A DNA stretch of 64,000 bases from the NCBI RefSeq assembly GCF_051175565.1, contig NZ_CP195105.1:868001-932000 (forward strand), read 5' to 3'. This document shows, in pieces, positions 17,590 to 26,022 of the stretch. The position numbers were made by a program, and so were the translations under genes. The DNA comes from Daejeonia sp002484105. Lineage in GTDB: Bacteria; Bacteroidota; Bacteroidia; Flavobacteriales; Weeksellaceae. Within the stretch, counting starts at the first letter, position 1. Every line of letters starts with the position of its first letter. Below the pieces are notes generated by a model. That model did no database searches, had not been told where the DNA came from, and worked only from the letters and a program-made list of their open reading frames with translations.

Positions 17590-19047
17590 ATGAAAAATCT
17601 AAAATTAGGAATTTCAGCATTGGCACTTACTGTTGCCTCTACTGTTTTTGCTCAGACTACTACCAATCCGTGGTTAATCGGAGTGGGTGCGCACGGAGTG
17701 AATCATGTAGCTGCTGGAGGTGGTTTGAACGACTTTTTTGATAATCTGACAAGCAAGGAGTTGTATAGTATCGGAAATTATACAATTACCCCACCGTTAT
17801 CAAAATTAACTGTTGCTAGAAACCTGAGCAAAGGTTTTGTACTCGACTGGCAGACTTCTGTTGGTAACGTAGACAACAAAAGATTTGGAACTGACAAAGA
17901 ATTTTTCCTGATGACAGGTCTTGGTCTTCAGTTCAAATTCAACTCTCTTTGGAATGAGGATTCTTGGTTTGATCCGTATATCAGACTGGGTGCCAACTAT
18001 CTGAGACATGACTATACAGGCGTAACTTTCCCAAGAACGGATGTTACCGGAAAAGTATATTCTTCTTATAATGAAGACGGTGACCTTACCGGAAAAGCAA
18101 ATTTCTTTGCTGTAAACGGTGGTCTTGGATCTAACTTCTGGCTTACCAAAAACTTCGGTATCGGTATTCAGGGGGACTATGTAACTACACCAGTTGATAA
18201 ATCTGATGTTGCTAACTTCTGGCAGGCTTCAGCTTCACTGCTGTTCAGATTTGGTAATACCGACAGAGATAAAGATGGTATCCCTGACAAAGAAGATGCT
18301 TGTCCTGATCAACCGGGATTGCCTGAATTCCAGGGATGTCCTGATACAGACGGTGACGGTATCCCTGACAAAGACGATGCTTGCCCAGATGTAGCCGGAC
18401 CAAAAGAAAACAACGGTTGTCCTTGGCCTGATACAGATAATGATGGTGTTCTCGACAAAGATGATGCTTGTCCTGATGTAGCCGGACCAGTTGAAAACAA
18501 CGGTTGTCCTTGGCCAGATACAGATGGAGACGGCATCCTTGATAAAGACGATAAATGTCCGACAGTTCCAGGTCTTCCTGAATATCAGGGTTGTCCGAAA
18601 CCAACTGCTGAAGCTGTAACTGAAAAACTGAAAGATATCCTGTTCGATTTCAACAAAGCAACTATCAAAGCAGAATCTAACGGTAAACTTGATGAAGCTG
18701 CTTCTATCATCAAAGCTGCTCCTGCTGAAAACTTTGTCGTAGTAGGTATGACTGATGCTAAAGGTGCTGCTGCTTACAACCTGAAACTCTCTAAAGAAAG
18801 AGCTGCTGCAGTTGTAAAAGCCCTTGAAGCTAGAGGTGTAAATCCTGATGTACTGAAATCTATCGGTATCGGTTCTCAGGAAGCTACTGTTCCTGCAACT
18901 GCTTCTGACGCTGAAAGACAGGCTGACAGAAAAGTAGTGGTAAGAGCAATCTCTGGTGACGAATGGACCACTTACAAAAAAAGTGACCTTCCTACTTCAG
19001 TGAAAAAAGCTACACCGAAAAAGAAAAGCACTAAAAAAAGAAAATAA
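17590..19047 (+). CDS. OmpA family outer-membrane protein with TSP type-3 repeats
   Basis: A 485-residue protein with a signal peptide ending in TVFAQ (residue 22), an N-terminal eight-strand-type beta-barrel (about 25-215), calcium-binding thrombospondin type-3 repeats (about 218-338, DxDxDGxxDxxDxCP), a C-terminal OmpA peptidoglycan-binding domain (about 343-455; ILFDFNKATI, NLKLSKERAAAVV, DRKVVVRA) and a Lys-rich tail. It anchors the outer membrane to the cell wall and is usually abundant; the strongly biased, repetitive codon use (GCT, GGT, CTG) fits high expression. A strong terminator follows. Confidence 0.95.
   Translation: MKNLKLGISALALTVASTVFAQTTTNPWLIGVGAHGVNHVAAGGGLNDFFDNLTSKELYSIGNYTITPPLSKLTVARNLSKGFVLDWQTSVGNVDNKRFGTDKEFFLMTGLGLQFKFNSLWNEDSWFDPYIRLGANYLRHDYTGVTFPRTDVTGKVYSSYNEDGDLTGKANFFAVNGGLGSNFWLTKNFGIGIQGDYVTTPVDKSDVANFWQASASLLFRFGNTDRDKDGIPDKEDACPDQPGLPEFQGCPDTDGDGIPDKDDACPDVAGPKENNGCPWPDTDNDGVLDKDDACPDVAGPVENNGCPWPDTDGDGILDKDDKCPTVPGLPEYQGCPKPTAEAVTEKLKDILFDFNKATIKAESNGKLDEAASIIKAAPAENFVVVGMTDAKGAAAYNLKLSKERAAAVVKALEARGVNPDVLKSIGIGSQEATVPATASDAERQADRKVVVRAISGDEWTTYKKSDLPTSVKKATPKKKSTKKRK
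18250..18604 (+). repeat. In-frame thrombospondin type-3 repeats
   Basis: Tandem in-frame repeats within the ompA gene, each built on GATACAGA-GGTGACGG-ATCCCTGACAAAGA style units that encode DTDGDGIPDKDDACPD, separated by short V/LPG..E..GCP linkers. They explain the direct-repeat signal here; it is not a CRISPR or a mobile repeat. Confidence 0.9.
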
Positions 19048-19071
19048 TTAAGTTTTCTTAAAATAATTGAA

Positions 19072-19098
19072 ACGCCCTCGAAAGAGGGCGTTTTTTTA
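19072..19098 (+). terminator. Intrinsic terminator after ompA
   Basis: CGCCCTC-GAAA-GAGGGCG, a perfect stem with a GAAA tetraloop, followed by TTTTTTT. Confidence 0.95.
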
Positions 19099-19142
19099 TT
19101 GTCCGAAATTCATTATTTTTGTATTCTAAAAATCAGAAATTC

Positions 19143-19883
19143 ATGGGACGCGCATTTGAATACAGAAAAGCCACCAAACTGGCCCGTTGGGACAAGATGG
19201 CCAAGACATTTTCCAAAATAGGTAAAGAAATCGCCATCGCGGTGAAAGCCGGAGGGCCGGATCCTGAAACCAATCCTGCACTGAGAAGATGTGTGCAGAA
19301 TGCCAAAGGTGCCAATATGCCGAAAGACAATGTTGAAAGAGCTATTAAAAAAGCGGCAGGTGCTGATGCGGAAAATTACGATGAAATTACCTATGAAGGC
19401 TACGGACAAGGTGGGGTTGCATTTTTCGTTGAGTGTACGACTAATAACCCGACAAGAACTGTCGCCAACGTACGGGCGATTTTCAATAAATTTGACGGAA
19501 ATCTTGGAAAAAACGGAGAACTGGCATTTATTTTTGAACGTCAGGGTGTTTTTACCATCGAAAAATCCCAGATTAAACTGGACTGGGACGATTTTGAAAT
19601 GGAAGTAATAGATGGCGGTGCAGAAGAAATTGATACAGATGATGATGAAGTGGTGATCACAACAAAATTTGAAGATTTCGGAGCTTTGTCCCATAAACTT
19701 GAAGAACTCAGAATTGAGCCCAAAAGTGCCGAACTGCAAAGGGTTCCGAACATGATGAAGGAGGTAACAGAAGATCAGTTCAGAGCCAATATGAAAATGA
19801 TTGAACGTTTTGAGGAAGATGATGATGTACAGAATGTTTATCACAATATGGACATCACGGATGAATTCCTTGAAGCGCTGTAA
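19143..19883 (+). CDS. YebC/PmpR family protein
   Basis: A 246-residue protein of the YebC/PmpR family, described as DNA-binding regulators and more recently as translation factors for difficult peptide sequences. The start MGRAFEYRKATKLARWDKMAK is the conserved N-terminus; the longer frame from 19119 adds only eight unconserved residues and overlaps the -7 box TATTTTTG (19114-19121). Other marks are GPDPETNPALRRC, AKGANMPKDNVERAIKKA, YEGYGQGGVAFFVECTTNNPTRT and an acidic C-terminal half. Single-gene unit between two terminators. Confidence 0.92.
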   Translation: MGRAFEYRKATKLARWDKMAKTFSKIGKEIAIAVKAGGPDPETNPALRRCVQNAKGANMPKDNVERAIKKAAGADAENYDEITYEGYGQGGVAFFVECTTNNPTRTVANVRAIFNKFDGNLGKNGELAFIFERQGVFTIEKSQIKLDWDDFEMEVIDGGAEEIDTDDDEVVITTKFEDFGALSHKLEELRIEPKSAELQRVPNMMKEVTEDQFRANMKMIERFEEDDDVQNVYHNMDITDEFLEAL

Positions 19884-19904
19884 ATCTTAAAAAATATTCT
19901 ATCT

Positions 19905-19930
19905 AAAGAACTTCGCAAGGAGTTCTTTTT
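19905..19930 (+). terminator. Intrinsic terminator between convergent genes
   Basis: AAAGAACT and AGTTCTTT form an 8-bp stem around an 8-base loop, with further T after it. It abuts the stop codon of the convergent GNAT gene. Confidence 0.75.
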
Positions 19931-20216
19931 ACTTTTTGTAAAGGTCTTCAATATGGTTCATTCTGTTCATCACAGAGCGTGCATAGGAACAATGCGGATA
20001 GACTGTCCAATGGTTGGCACGGGCATATTTCAGGGCTTCCTCCACAAGGTATTTTCCAAGACCTTTACCTTCAAATTCTGGATAGACCATAACATAGGAA
20101 ATAATCAGCCGGTTTTCGTGCGGGATCAGTGTATACGTCAGCCTCCCAATTTCTTTGTTCTCCTTCTGGAGTGAAATCACGCCGCCGTTGCCCGATGTAT
20201 TGTTTTCAAATTGCAT
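19929..20216 (-). CDS. Short GNAT-fold acetyltransferase (YjdJ-like)
   Basis: A 95-residue single-domain protein. The acetyl-CoA loop is PEFEGKGLGKYLVEEAL (about 51-67), preceded by ISYVMVYPEF and followed by YPHCSYARSVMNR, which fits the small YjdJ/GNAT group (COG2388). The substrate is unknown. It is convergent with the YebC-family gene and 38 bases downstream of the RDD gene, with which it could be co-transcribed. Confidence 0.8.
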   Translation of the reverse strand: MQFENNTSGNGGVISLQKENKEIGRLTYTLIPHENRLIISYVMVYPEFEGKGLGKYLVEEALKYARANHWTVYPHCSYARSVMNRMNHIEDLYKK

Positions 20217-20254
20217 GACAGATAATTTGGATGTTCTCTGTTAGAATGCAAAAA

Positions 20255-21004
20255 TCATGCATCCCTACCGGTGTAGTAATTAAAATCGCGGATGACGGTT
20301 TTGATCAGTTGTTGATCCGTCATTTGTAAAGTATGACCGATATTGAGTGTTGACTGTATTTTTTCCGAAAGTTTCCGAATAATAAGACCGTCACCGGTAC
20401 GCAATGCTTTTTGGAAATTATCCTTAATAATACGCATGTCATTGTCAGTAAAAGCAATGACTTGTGGAAATGTAGGCTGATAGTCTTGTGAAAGATTTTC
20501 GAGAATGGTATTGCTGATTCTGACATTGTTTTTCAAAGAAATGACCGCTGTTCCTGAAGCAATGCCGCCCAGCCGCTGGCTGTCCTTGGTGGCCAGAACC
20601 GATACAACAGCTACGATACCGGAGGTGAGGTCTATGTCAATCAGACGAAAAATCCAGCGAATCAGAAAATCACCGAAGCCCGCCTGATAACCATCAATTT
20701 TGATGACTTTTATTTTCATAATTTTTTTGCCAATCGTTTGTCCTTCCATCAGGCTTTCCAGAGCGAGTGTATAAATATATGTCGGAAATGAAAGAATAAG
20801 AAAAACCGCCCCAACAGACCAGGGATCGTGCGAGTCCAGTACAGATAATATATTGAATCTGTAAAAAAAAATGTAATACAGAATAATCAGATAGGCAGTC
20901 TTGATGACGGTGTCAATGAAAAAAGCCACAGCTCTGTCGCCGATGCTGGCCAATGTAAAAAGGATATTGACATTTTGTGAGGTATTGATGGCAATCTGCG
21001 GCAT
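20255..21004 (-). CDS. RDD family membrane protein
   Basis: A 249-residue protein with an N-terminal RDD domain: three hydrophobic segments (about 22-46, 62-84 and a third near 118-133) and the family Arg-Asp region GDRAVAFFIDTVIKTAY, plus the GQTIGKKIMKIKVI motif. The C-terminal 90 residues are soluble. RDD proteins are of uncertain function; some have been linked to Na+/H+ exchange. It diverges from the SpoIIM/MoxR operon with 24 bases between start codons; this gene pairing is common in Bacteroidetes, suggesting one functional module. Confidence 0.88.
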   Translation of the reverse strand: MPQIAINTSQNVNILFTLASIGDRAVAFFIDTVIKTAYLIILYYIFFYRFNILSVLDSHDPWSVGAVFLILSFPTYIYTLALESLMEGQTIGKKIMKIKVIKIDGYQAGFGDFLIRWIFRLIDIDLTSGIVAVVSVLATKDSQRLGGIASGTAVISLKNNVRISNTILENLSQDYQPTFPQVIAFTDNDMRIIKDNFQKALRTGDGLIIRKLSEKIQSTLNIGHTLQMTDQQLIKTVIRDFNYYTGRDA

Positions 21005-21028
21005 ATTTTTATTATTTTAGCATAGCGT

Positions 21029-21997
21029 ATGAGAGAGGTTGCATTTATCAGGCAAAATAAAGAAAAATGGCTGGGAGTTGAACAGGTCGTTCTCGGAAAA
21101 GTGAAAAAAAATCCGGATGATCTTTCTTCAATTTATATCAACCTGACCAATGATCTGGCTTTTGCGCAGACTTATTATCCCAAAAGTAAAATCACGGTTT
21201 ATCTCAACTATCTTGCGTCCGGAATTTTCCAAAAGGTTTATAAAACCAGAAGAGCAGAAAAAAACCGGCTGTTTTATTTTTTCAGTACAGAAGTTCCGCT
21301 GCTTGTTTATCAGTATCGGAAGTATCTTTATTTTGCCATCGCCCTGTTTCTTTTATTTACCTCAATTGGAGTGATGTCCGCATATTACGATAAAGATTTT
21401 GTGAACATTATACTGGGTGAAGGATATGTGAACATGACTATTGAAAATATAAAGAAAGGTAATGCCGTGGGAGTTTATCAACAGGGCTCGGCATGGGGGA
21501 GTGCGATCAGTATTATTGCCAATAACCTGAAAGTAGGTGCTACATTGTTCCTGGGTGGGATTTTTGCCGGAGCGGGAACTTTTTTTGCACTGATGTACAA
21601 CAGTATTATGCTGGGTTCTTTCCAGTATTTTTTTGCAGAATATGGCGCACTGAAAGATTCTGCACGAGGCATCTGGCTGCATGGCACATTTGAAATTTTT
21701 GCAATGATTGTAGAAGCCGCTGCAGGCCTTGTTCTTGGGGCTTCAGTTGTTTTCCCCAAAACTTTTTCCCGGATGGATTCTGTGAAAATCGGTTTCCGTA
21801 ACGCTTTCAAAATTTTTTTCAGTACAGTGCCCTTCACCGTTGTAGCTGGTATTACCGAAGGATATCTTACCCGACATGCACTGCAGATGCCACCTCTGCT
21901 TAATCTGCTGCTGATTGTATTCTGTATGGCAATCATCGGCGGCTATTATCTTGTTTATCCCTGTTTTGTCTATAAAAAATCTATCCGCCCCTTATGA
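21029..21997 (+). CDS. Stage II sporulation protein M-like membrane protein
   Basis: A 322-residue integral membrane protein with hydrophobic segments near 102-122, 172-200, 208-240, 270-283 and 290-316. The pattern NLKVGATLFLGGIFAGAGTFFALMYNSIMLG and HGTFEIFAMIVEAAAGLVLG is the SpoIIM (DUF95) signature. In non-sporulating bacteria the family usually accompanies RDD, MoxR and DUF58 genes; its role is unknown. First gene of the plus-strand operon; its stop overlaps the next start by 4 bases. Confidence 0.88.
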   Translation: MREVAFIRQNKEKWLGVEQVVLGKVKKNPDDLSSIYINLTNDLAFAQTYYPKSKITVYLNYLASGIFQKVYKTRRAEKNRLFYFFSTEVPLLVYQYRKYLYFAIALFLLFTSIGVMSAYYDKDFVNIILGEGYVNMTIENIKKGNAVGVYQQGSAWGSAISIIANNLKVGATLFLGGIFAGAGTFFALMYNSIMLGSFQYFFAEYGALKDSARGIWLHGTFEIFAMIVEAAAGLVLGASVVFPKTFSRMDSVKIGFRNAFKIFFSTVPFTVVAGITEGYLTRHALQMPPLLNLLLIVFCMAIIGGYYLVYPCFVYKKSIRPL

Positions 21998-22965
21998 TGC
22001 AGTTTTTTCAGAAAAGAGACTTCGGAGCGCTTATTTCCGATACCTTCACGTTTTTTAAATATTACGGAAAGAATTATTTCAAGAGTTATTTCCTGATCAA
22101 CGGTTTACTCCTGATCTTGCTTATTGTCCTGTTCATCATAGGTTTCGGAAATCTGTTCCAGCAGATTGTGGGTTCCAATATTGAAGGGAACCGTTACTAT
22201 TTTGAAGAATATTTCCAGGCCAACGAGATGCCGCTTATTCTCACCTTCATTGGTTTCCTGATTGTTTTTTCTGCATTTGCTCTGGTAGCCTATTCTTTTC
22301 CGGTGCTATATCTGAAAAGGGTAACAGGAACAGAATCAGGCACAGTAACCACCGATGAAATATTGAGTGACCTTAAGAAAAACGCAGGCAAACTGTTGGT
22401 TCTTTTCTTCGGATTGGTTTTTATCATTACGCCTTTGTTCCTCATTGTTTTTTCTGTTTCGTATCTTCTCATTCTGGTATTGGTGGGTATTTTCGCCATG
22501 CTTTTTGTAATTCCTGCTTCATATAACATAGTGAATTTTCTTGTCTATGATTATCTGAATACCGATCGTACATTTTTCCAATCACTGGGCTATGCTTTTC
22601 GGGCACAGTTTTCTTACCGGCAATATGGCCAGGGAACCCCTTTCTGGAAATACTGGGGATCTGCAGTAGTCATGTATCTGATTCAGAATGTGGTGATGTC
22701 TTTGTTTACGATTGTTCCGATGGTAATTCTCTTTTCGATGGCCATTACAGTACCACAGAATGGAGATATAGGACAGAATCCTTTTCAGGGAACGTTTGGA
22801 GTAGTTCTGTTTTCCATTTACGGGATTTCTATTTTGATTTCTTTTGTCATGATGAATCTTATGGAAGTGAATGCAGGACTGATGTATTACGACAGCCGTA
22901 CGGATATCCACCGCAAAATCGATATGGACGAGATTGATAGCATAGGAAACCATGAAGCAATCTAA
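21994..22965 (+). CDS. Multi-pass membrane protein of the MoxR/DUF58 operon
   Basis: A 323-residue protein with about six hydrophobic segments (near 36-56, 82-108, 130-165 as a double span, 223-248, 262-285). No catalytic motif is visible. It overlaps the SpoIIM-like gene by 4 bases (ATGA) and the DUF4129 gene by 14 bases, so it is translationally coupled and part of the module. Some homologues are described as resembling the glycerophosphodiester phosphodiesterase membrane domain; I cannot confirm that here. Confidence 0.7.
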   Translation: MMQFFQKRDFGALISDTFTFFKYYGKNYFKSYFLINGLLLILLIVLFIIGFGNLFQQIVGSNIEGNRYYFEEYFQANEMPLILTFIGFLIVFSAFALVAYSFPVLYLKRVTGTESGTVTTDEILSDLKKNAGKLLVLFFGLVFIITPLFLIVFSVSYLLILVLVGIFAMLFVIPASYNIVNFLVYDYLNTDRTFFQSLGYAFRAQFSYRQYGQGTPFWKYWGSAVVMYLIQNVVMSLFTIVPMVILFSMAITVPQNGDIGQNPFQGTFGVVLFSIYGISILISFVMMNLMEVNAGLMYYDSRTDIHRKIDMDEIDSIGNHEAI

Positions 22966-23749
22966 GATACTCTGTCTGTTTGTTTGTGCTGTTGGCTGGT
23001 GCAGCGCACAGACGGAAGTTCCCGTTACGCCTTACCAAAAAGACAGTTCCGGGTTTGTACGCAATATACGGAGCAAAAATCTTATTGATATAGATTCTGC
23101 ACTTTCGGTACAGAAAAATGTGCCACCGGTAGCTGTCCAGCGTACACTGGATTCTTCACTGGACAAAAAATACCGGGGGAATGAGTTTGATTACAGTGCC
23201 AACAAGCCGCATGAATCATTTATGGACAGGCTGAAGAGAAGACTGCAGAAATTGGCAGAGTCACTTTTTGGCAAGGTAGATGGAGAAAAAGCCGCTTCTT
23301 TCCGGGATCTTTTCATCAGGATTTTTGCCATCGTTATCCTCGGTCTTGTCCTGTATTTTCTGATTCGTTTCTTTGCAGGAAAAGACGGAACTCTTCTTTT
23401 CGGAAAAAGAAACAACAAAACCGGCATTCTGGCAGATGCGCTGCATGAGGACATCCACAAAATTATATTTACCGAAAAAATAGCTTCTCTTGAACAACAG
23501 AATCATTACAGGGAAGCCATCCGCTACCAGTTTCTCTATATTCTGAAAAAACTTTCGGATACAAAATGCATCATATGGAATCCCGAAAAAACCAATAAAG
23601 ATTATGCCGGCGAAATTGCTGATGCTGTAGTACGCCAACGCTACAACCGGCTTTCATATATTTTTGAAAATGTCTGGTACGGCGAATTTCCGGTGGATAA
23701 AGCAGCGTATGACGATTTCCGAGTACTTTTTAACGATTTTGTAATCTAA
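22952..23749 (+). CDS. DUF4129 domain protein
   Basis: A 265-residue protein with a signal peptide (about 1-20, ending WCSAQ), a periplasmic part, a single membrane span (LFIRIFAIVILGLVLYFLIRFF, about 122-143) and a cytoplasmic DUF4129 region (EKIASLEQQNHYREAIRYQFLYILKKL, YAGEIADAVVRQRYNRLSYIFENVWYGEF). DUF4129 modules often occur with transglutaminase-like and MoxR/DUF58 proteins. The start overlaps the previous gene by 14 bases. Confidence 0.82.
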   Translation: MKQSKILCLFVCAVGWCSAQTEVPVTPYQKDSSGFVRNIRSKNLIDIDSALSVQKNVPPVAVQRTLDSSLDKKYRGNEFDYSANKPHESFMDRLKRRLQKLAESLFGKVDGEKAASFRDLFIRIFAIVILGLVLYFLIRFFAGKDGTLLFGKRNNKTGILADALHEDIHKIIFTEKIASLEQQNHYREAIRYQFLYILKKLSDTKCIIWNPEKTNKDYAGEIADAVVRQRYNRLSYIFENVWYGEFPVDKAAYDDFRVLFNDFVI

Positions 23750-23758
23750 TATCAGGAG

Positions 23759-24928
23759 ATGAACAGAACCCTGAAACTTTACGGCATCCTCTTGATCATT
23801 GTCCTGTTGATGATGGGGCTTATGGAGATCTCCAAGAAAGAGATTACAGACTGGCGAAAAAATTATGATCCCAATGAGAAGTCTCCATTCGGACTTTATA
23901 TCTTTGATCATGAAGCACCGGGACTTTTCGGTAAAGGCTTCACCAAGACTGAAATTTCTCCGTATGCTTACTATCAGCAGTATAAAAACATCCGGCAGCA
24001 GAATATTCTCGTGATCAATTCAGAAATTGACAAACAATCGTGGAAGAGCCTGCTGAAACAGGTCAATAATGGTTCGGATCTCATGCTCATTACCACAGAT
24101 ATCGATGGCGAAACCCTCAGGGAACTGGATCTTGCACCGCTGCGGGTAACAAGCTATGAAGATTCCGTTTCTCTGAAATTAAGAAATCCGCTCTACAAAA
24201 AAGATTCACTGATGATGGATAAACTGCCCAACCGTATGGGCTTCAGGTTCATCAACAAAAAAAGCCAGTTGCTGGGTATATCTGTGGGGAAGGATGAGGG
24301 TGCTGTTTCTGCTAATTTTATCCGTTATCCCTATGGGAAAGGCAATATTTTGATCCATACAGAACCGCTTTTTGTTACCAATTATTATATGCTCCGTAAG
24401 GGAAATACACGTTACATACAGGATGTGTTCTCCTATTTGCCGCAACGCCCGACGGTTTGGTTTACAGATACATCAGAAGTCGTTTCTGCTTCCATTATGC
24501 GTTTTATTCTTTCCCGTCCGGCATTGCGGGGTGCATGGTGGATATTCCTGTTCGGGCTGCTCACTTTCGTGATTTTTAATGCCAAAAGAAAGCAACGTAT
24601 TGTCCCGATACTCAGCCCGCCCGAAAACAAGTCTGCAGAGTTTGTCAAAAGCATAGGAAATCTGTACCTTCAGGAAGGTGACTTCCATGATATGATGGCG
24701 AAGAAAGCACAGTATTTTCTGTATCGTGTACGACAGAATCTGCTGATAGATACCCGGAATATGAATGAAGATTTTATCAGAAGCCTGCATCTTAAAACTG
24801 GAAAAAACATTGATGAAATCCGTGAAGCAGTAGAACTCATCAGGAAAGGTACAGATCCGTATGCCCGTGTTATGCGCGAAGATCTTGTCCGAATGGACAG
24901 GCTGCTGGACGAAATTTTAAAGTATTAA
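23759..24928 (+). CDS. DUF4350 domain protein
   Basis: A 389-residue membrane protein: an N-terminal span (about 7-24), a periplasmic domain with the DUF4350 pattern (SPFGLYIFDHEAPGLF; LMLITTDIDGETLRELDL; RYPYGKGNILIHTEPLFVTNYYML), a second span near 260-275 (RGAWWIFLFGLLTFVIF) and a helical cytoplasmic tail. The domain resembles the GldG/ABC-type_uncharacterised fold seen near gliding genes. It lies between DUF4129 and moxR with gaps of 9 and 17 bases. Function unknown. Confidence 0.82.
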   Translation: MNRTLKLYGILLIIVLLMMGLMEISKKEITDWRKNYDPNEKSPFGLYIFDHEAPGLFGKGFTKTEISPYAYYQQYKNIRQQNILVINSEIDKQSWKSLLKQVNNGSDLMLITTDIDGETLRELDLAPLRVTSYEDSVSLKLRNPLYKKDSLMMDKLPNRMGFRFINKKSQLLGISVGKDEGAVSANFIRYPYGKGNILIHTEPLFVTNYYMLRKGNTRYIQDVFSYLPQRPTVWFTDTSEVVSASIMRFILSRPALRGAWWIFLFGLLTFVIFNAKRKQRIVPILSPPENKSAEFVKSIGNLYLQEGDFHDMMAKKAQYFLYRVRQNLLIDTRNMNEDFIRSLHLKTGKNIDEIREAVELIRKGTDPYARVMREDLVRMDRLLDEILKY

Positions 24929-24945
24929 CCCAAAAAAATGCTCCT

Positions 24946-25980
24946 ATGGAAAATGAAAATATAGAAAATACCGGTATGCAGCATACCTCAGCGATTGCCG
25001 GACAGCCCGAAAAAGAATTTCAGCCACGAATTGACATGAGTAGACTTCAGGAAGATATTCATAAGATAAAAAACGAAATCGCCAAAGTCATCATCGGTCA
25101 GGAAGATATGATGGACCATCTCATTGCGGCGCTCCTGTCCAACGGACATGTGCTGATAGAAGGTGTGCCCGGTGTTGCCAAAACCATTACGGCAAAATTG
25201 TTGGCAAGGACTGTGGATGTTGATTTCAGCAGAATTCAGTTTACGCCGGATCTGATGCCTTCAGATATTCTCGGAACATCTGTATTCAATGCCAAAACCT
25301 CTGAATTTGAGTTTAAAAAAGGACCGGTTTTTTCCAATTTTATCCTTATTGACGAGATCAACCGTTCTCCTGCCAAAACACAGGCCGCTTTGTTTGAAGT
25401 GATGGAGGAAAGGCAGATCACAATGGACGGGATTAGTTATCCGATGGATGACCCCTTCCTCGTGGTAGCTACACAAAACCCGATTGAACATGAAGGTACT
25501 TACAGGCTTCCAGAAGCTCAGCTCGACCGTTTTCTGTTTAAGATAGAAGTCGGATATCCGAATCTTCAGCAGGAGATTGAAATCATTCGTCACGAACACG
25601 GAAACCGCCTCGATGACAAAACCGAACTTGTACAGAAAGTCGTTTCGGGAGCACAACTGAAGGAATATCAGCGTCTCGTGAAAGATGTTGTAGTAGAAGC
25701 CAATCTCTTGGAATATATCGCCCAAATTATCGTGGCAACACGCAACAACCAGTTTCTCTATCTCGGTGCTTCGCCCAGGGCAAGTCTTGCATTGCTCACC
25801 GCTTCCAAATCTTTTGCTGCTATCCGCGGAAGAGATTTTGTAACTCCCGAAGATATCAGAGAAGCCAGTTATGCTGTCCTTCGACACCGTATTGTGGTAT
25901 CGCCCGAACGGGAAATGGAAGGCCTGACAGGTGATGAAATTATCCGGCAGATTCTGGAAAGTCAGGAAATCCCGAGATAA
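24946..25980 (+). CDS. MoxR family AAA+ ATPase
   Basis: A 344-residue ATPase. Walker A is GVPGVAKT (73-80), Walker B ILIDEINR (133-140), sensor 1 lies in VVATQNPIEHEGTYRLPEAQLDRF, and an Arg-rich sensor 2 region follows (ASPRASLALL). MoxR proteins act as chaperones that insert metals or mature partner complexes, usually with a VWA/DUF58 protein, which is encoded next. The N-terminal 25 residues are poorly conserved, and a Met at 31 could also serve as start. Confidence 0.94.
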   Translation: MENENIENTGMQHTSAIAGQPEKEFQPRIDMSRLQEDIHKIKNEIAKVIIGQEDMMDHLIAALLSNGHVLIEGVPGVAKTITAKLLARTVDVDFSRIQFTPDLMPSDILGTSVFNAKTSEFEFKKGPVFSNFILIDEINRSPAKTQAALFEVMEERQITMDGISYPMDDPFLVVATQNPIEHEGTYRLPEAQLDRFLFKIEVGYPNLQQEIEIIRHEHGNRLDDKTELVQKVVSGAQLKEYQRLVKDVVVEANLLEYIAQIIVATRNNQFLYLGASPRASLALLTASKSFAAIRGRDFVTPEDIREASYAVLRHRIVVSPEREMEGLTGDEIIRQILESQEIPR

Positions 25981-26022
25981 TAGCTCCTTCGCGGAATATG
26001 TCACCACAAAAAACCGATTGAA

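Noticed and set aside
18250..18604. Regular direct repeats that could suggest a CRISPR array
   Set aside because: They are in frame and encode calcium-binding TSP type-3 repeats of the OmpA protein; spacers are also coding and similar to each other.
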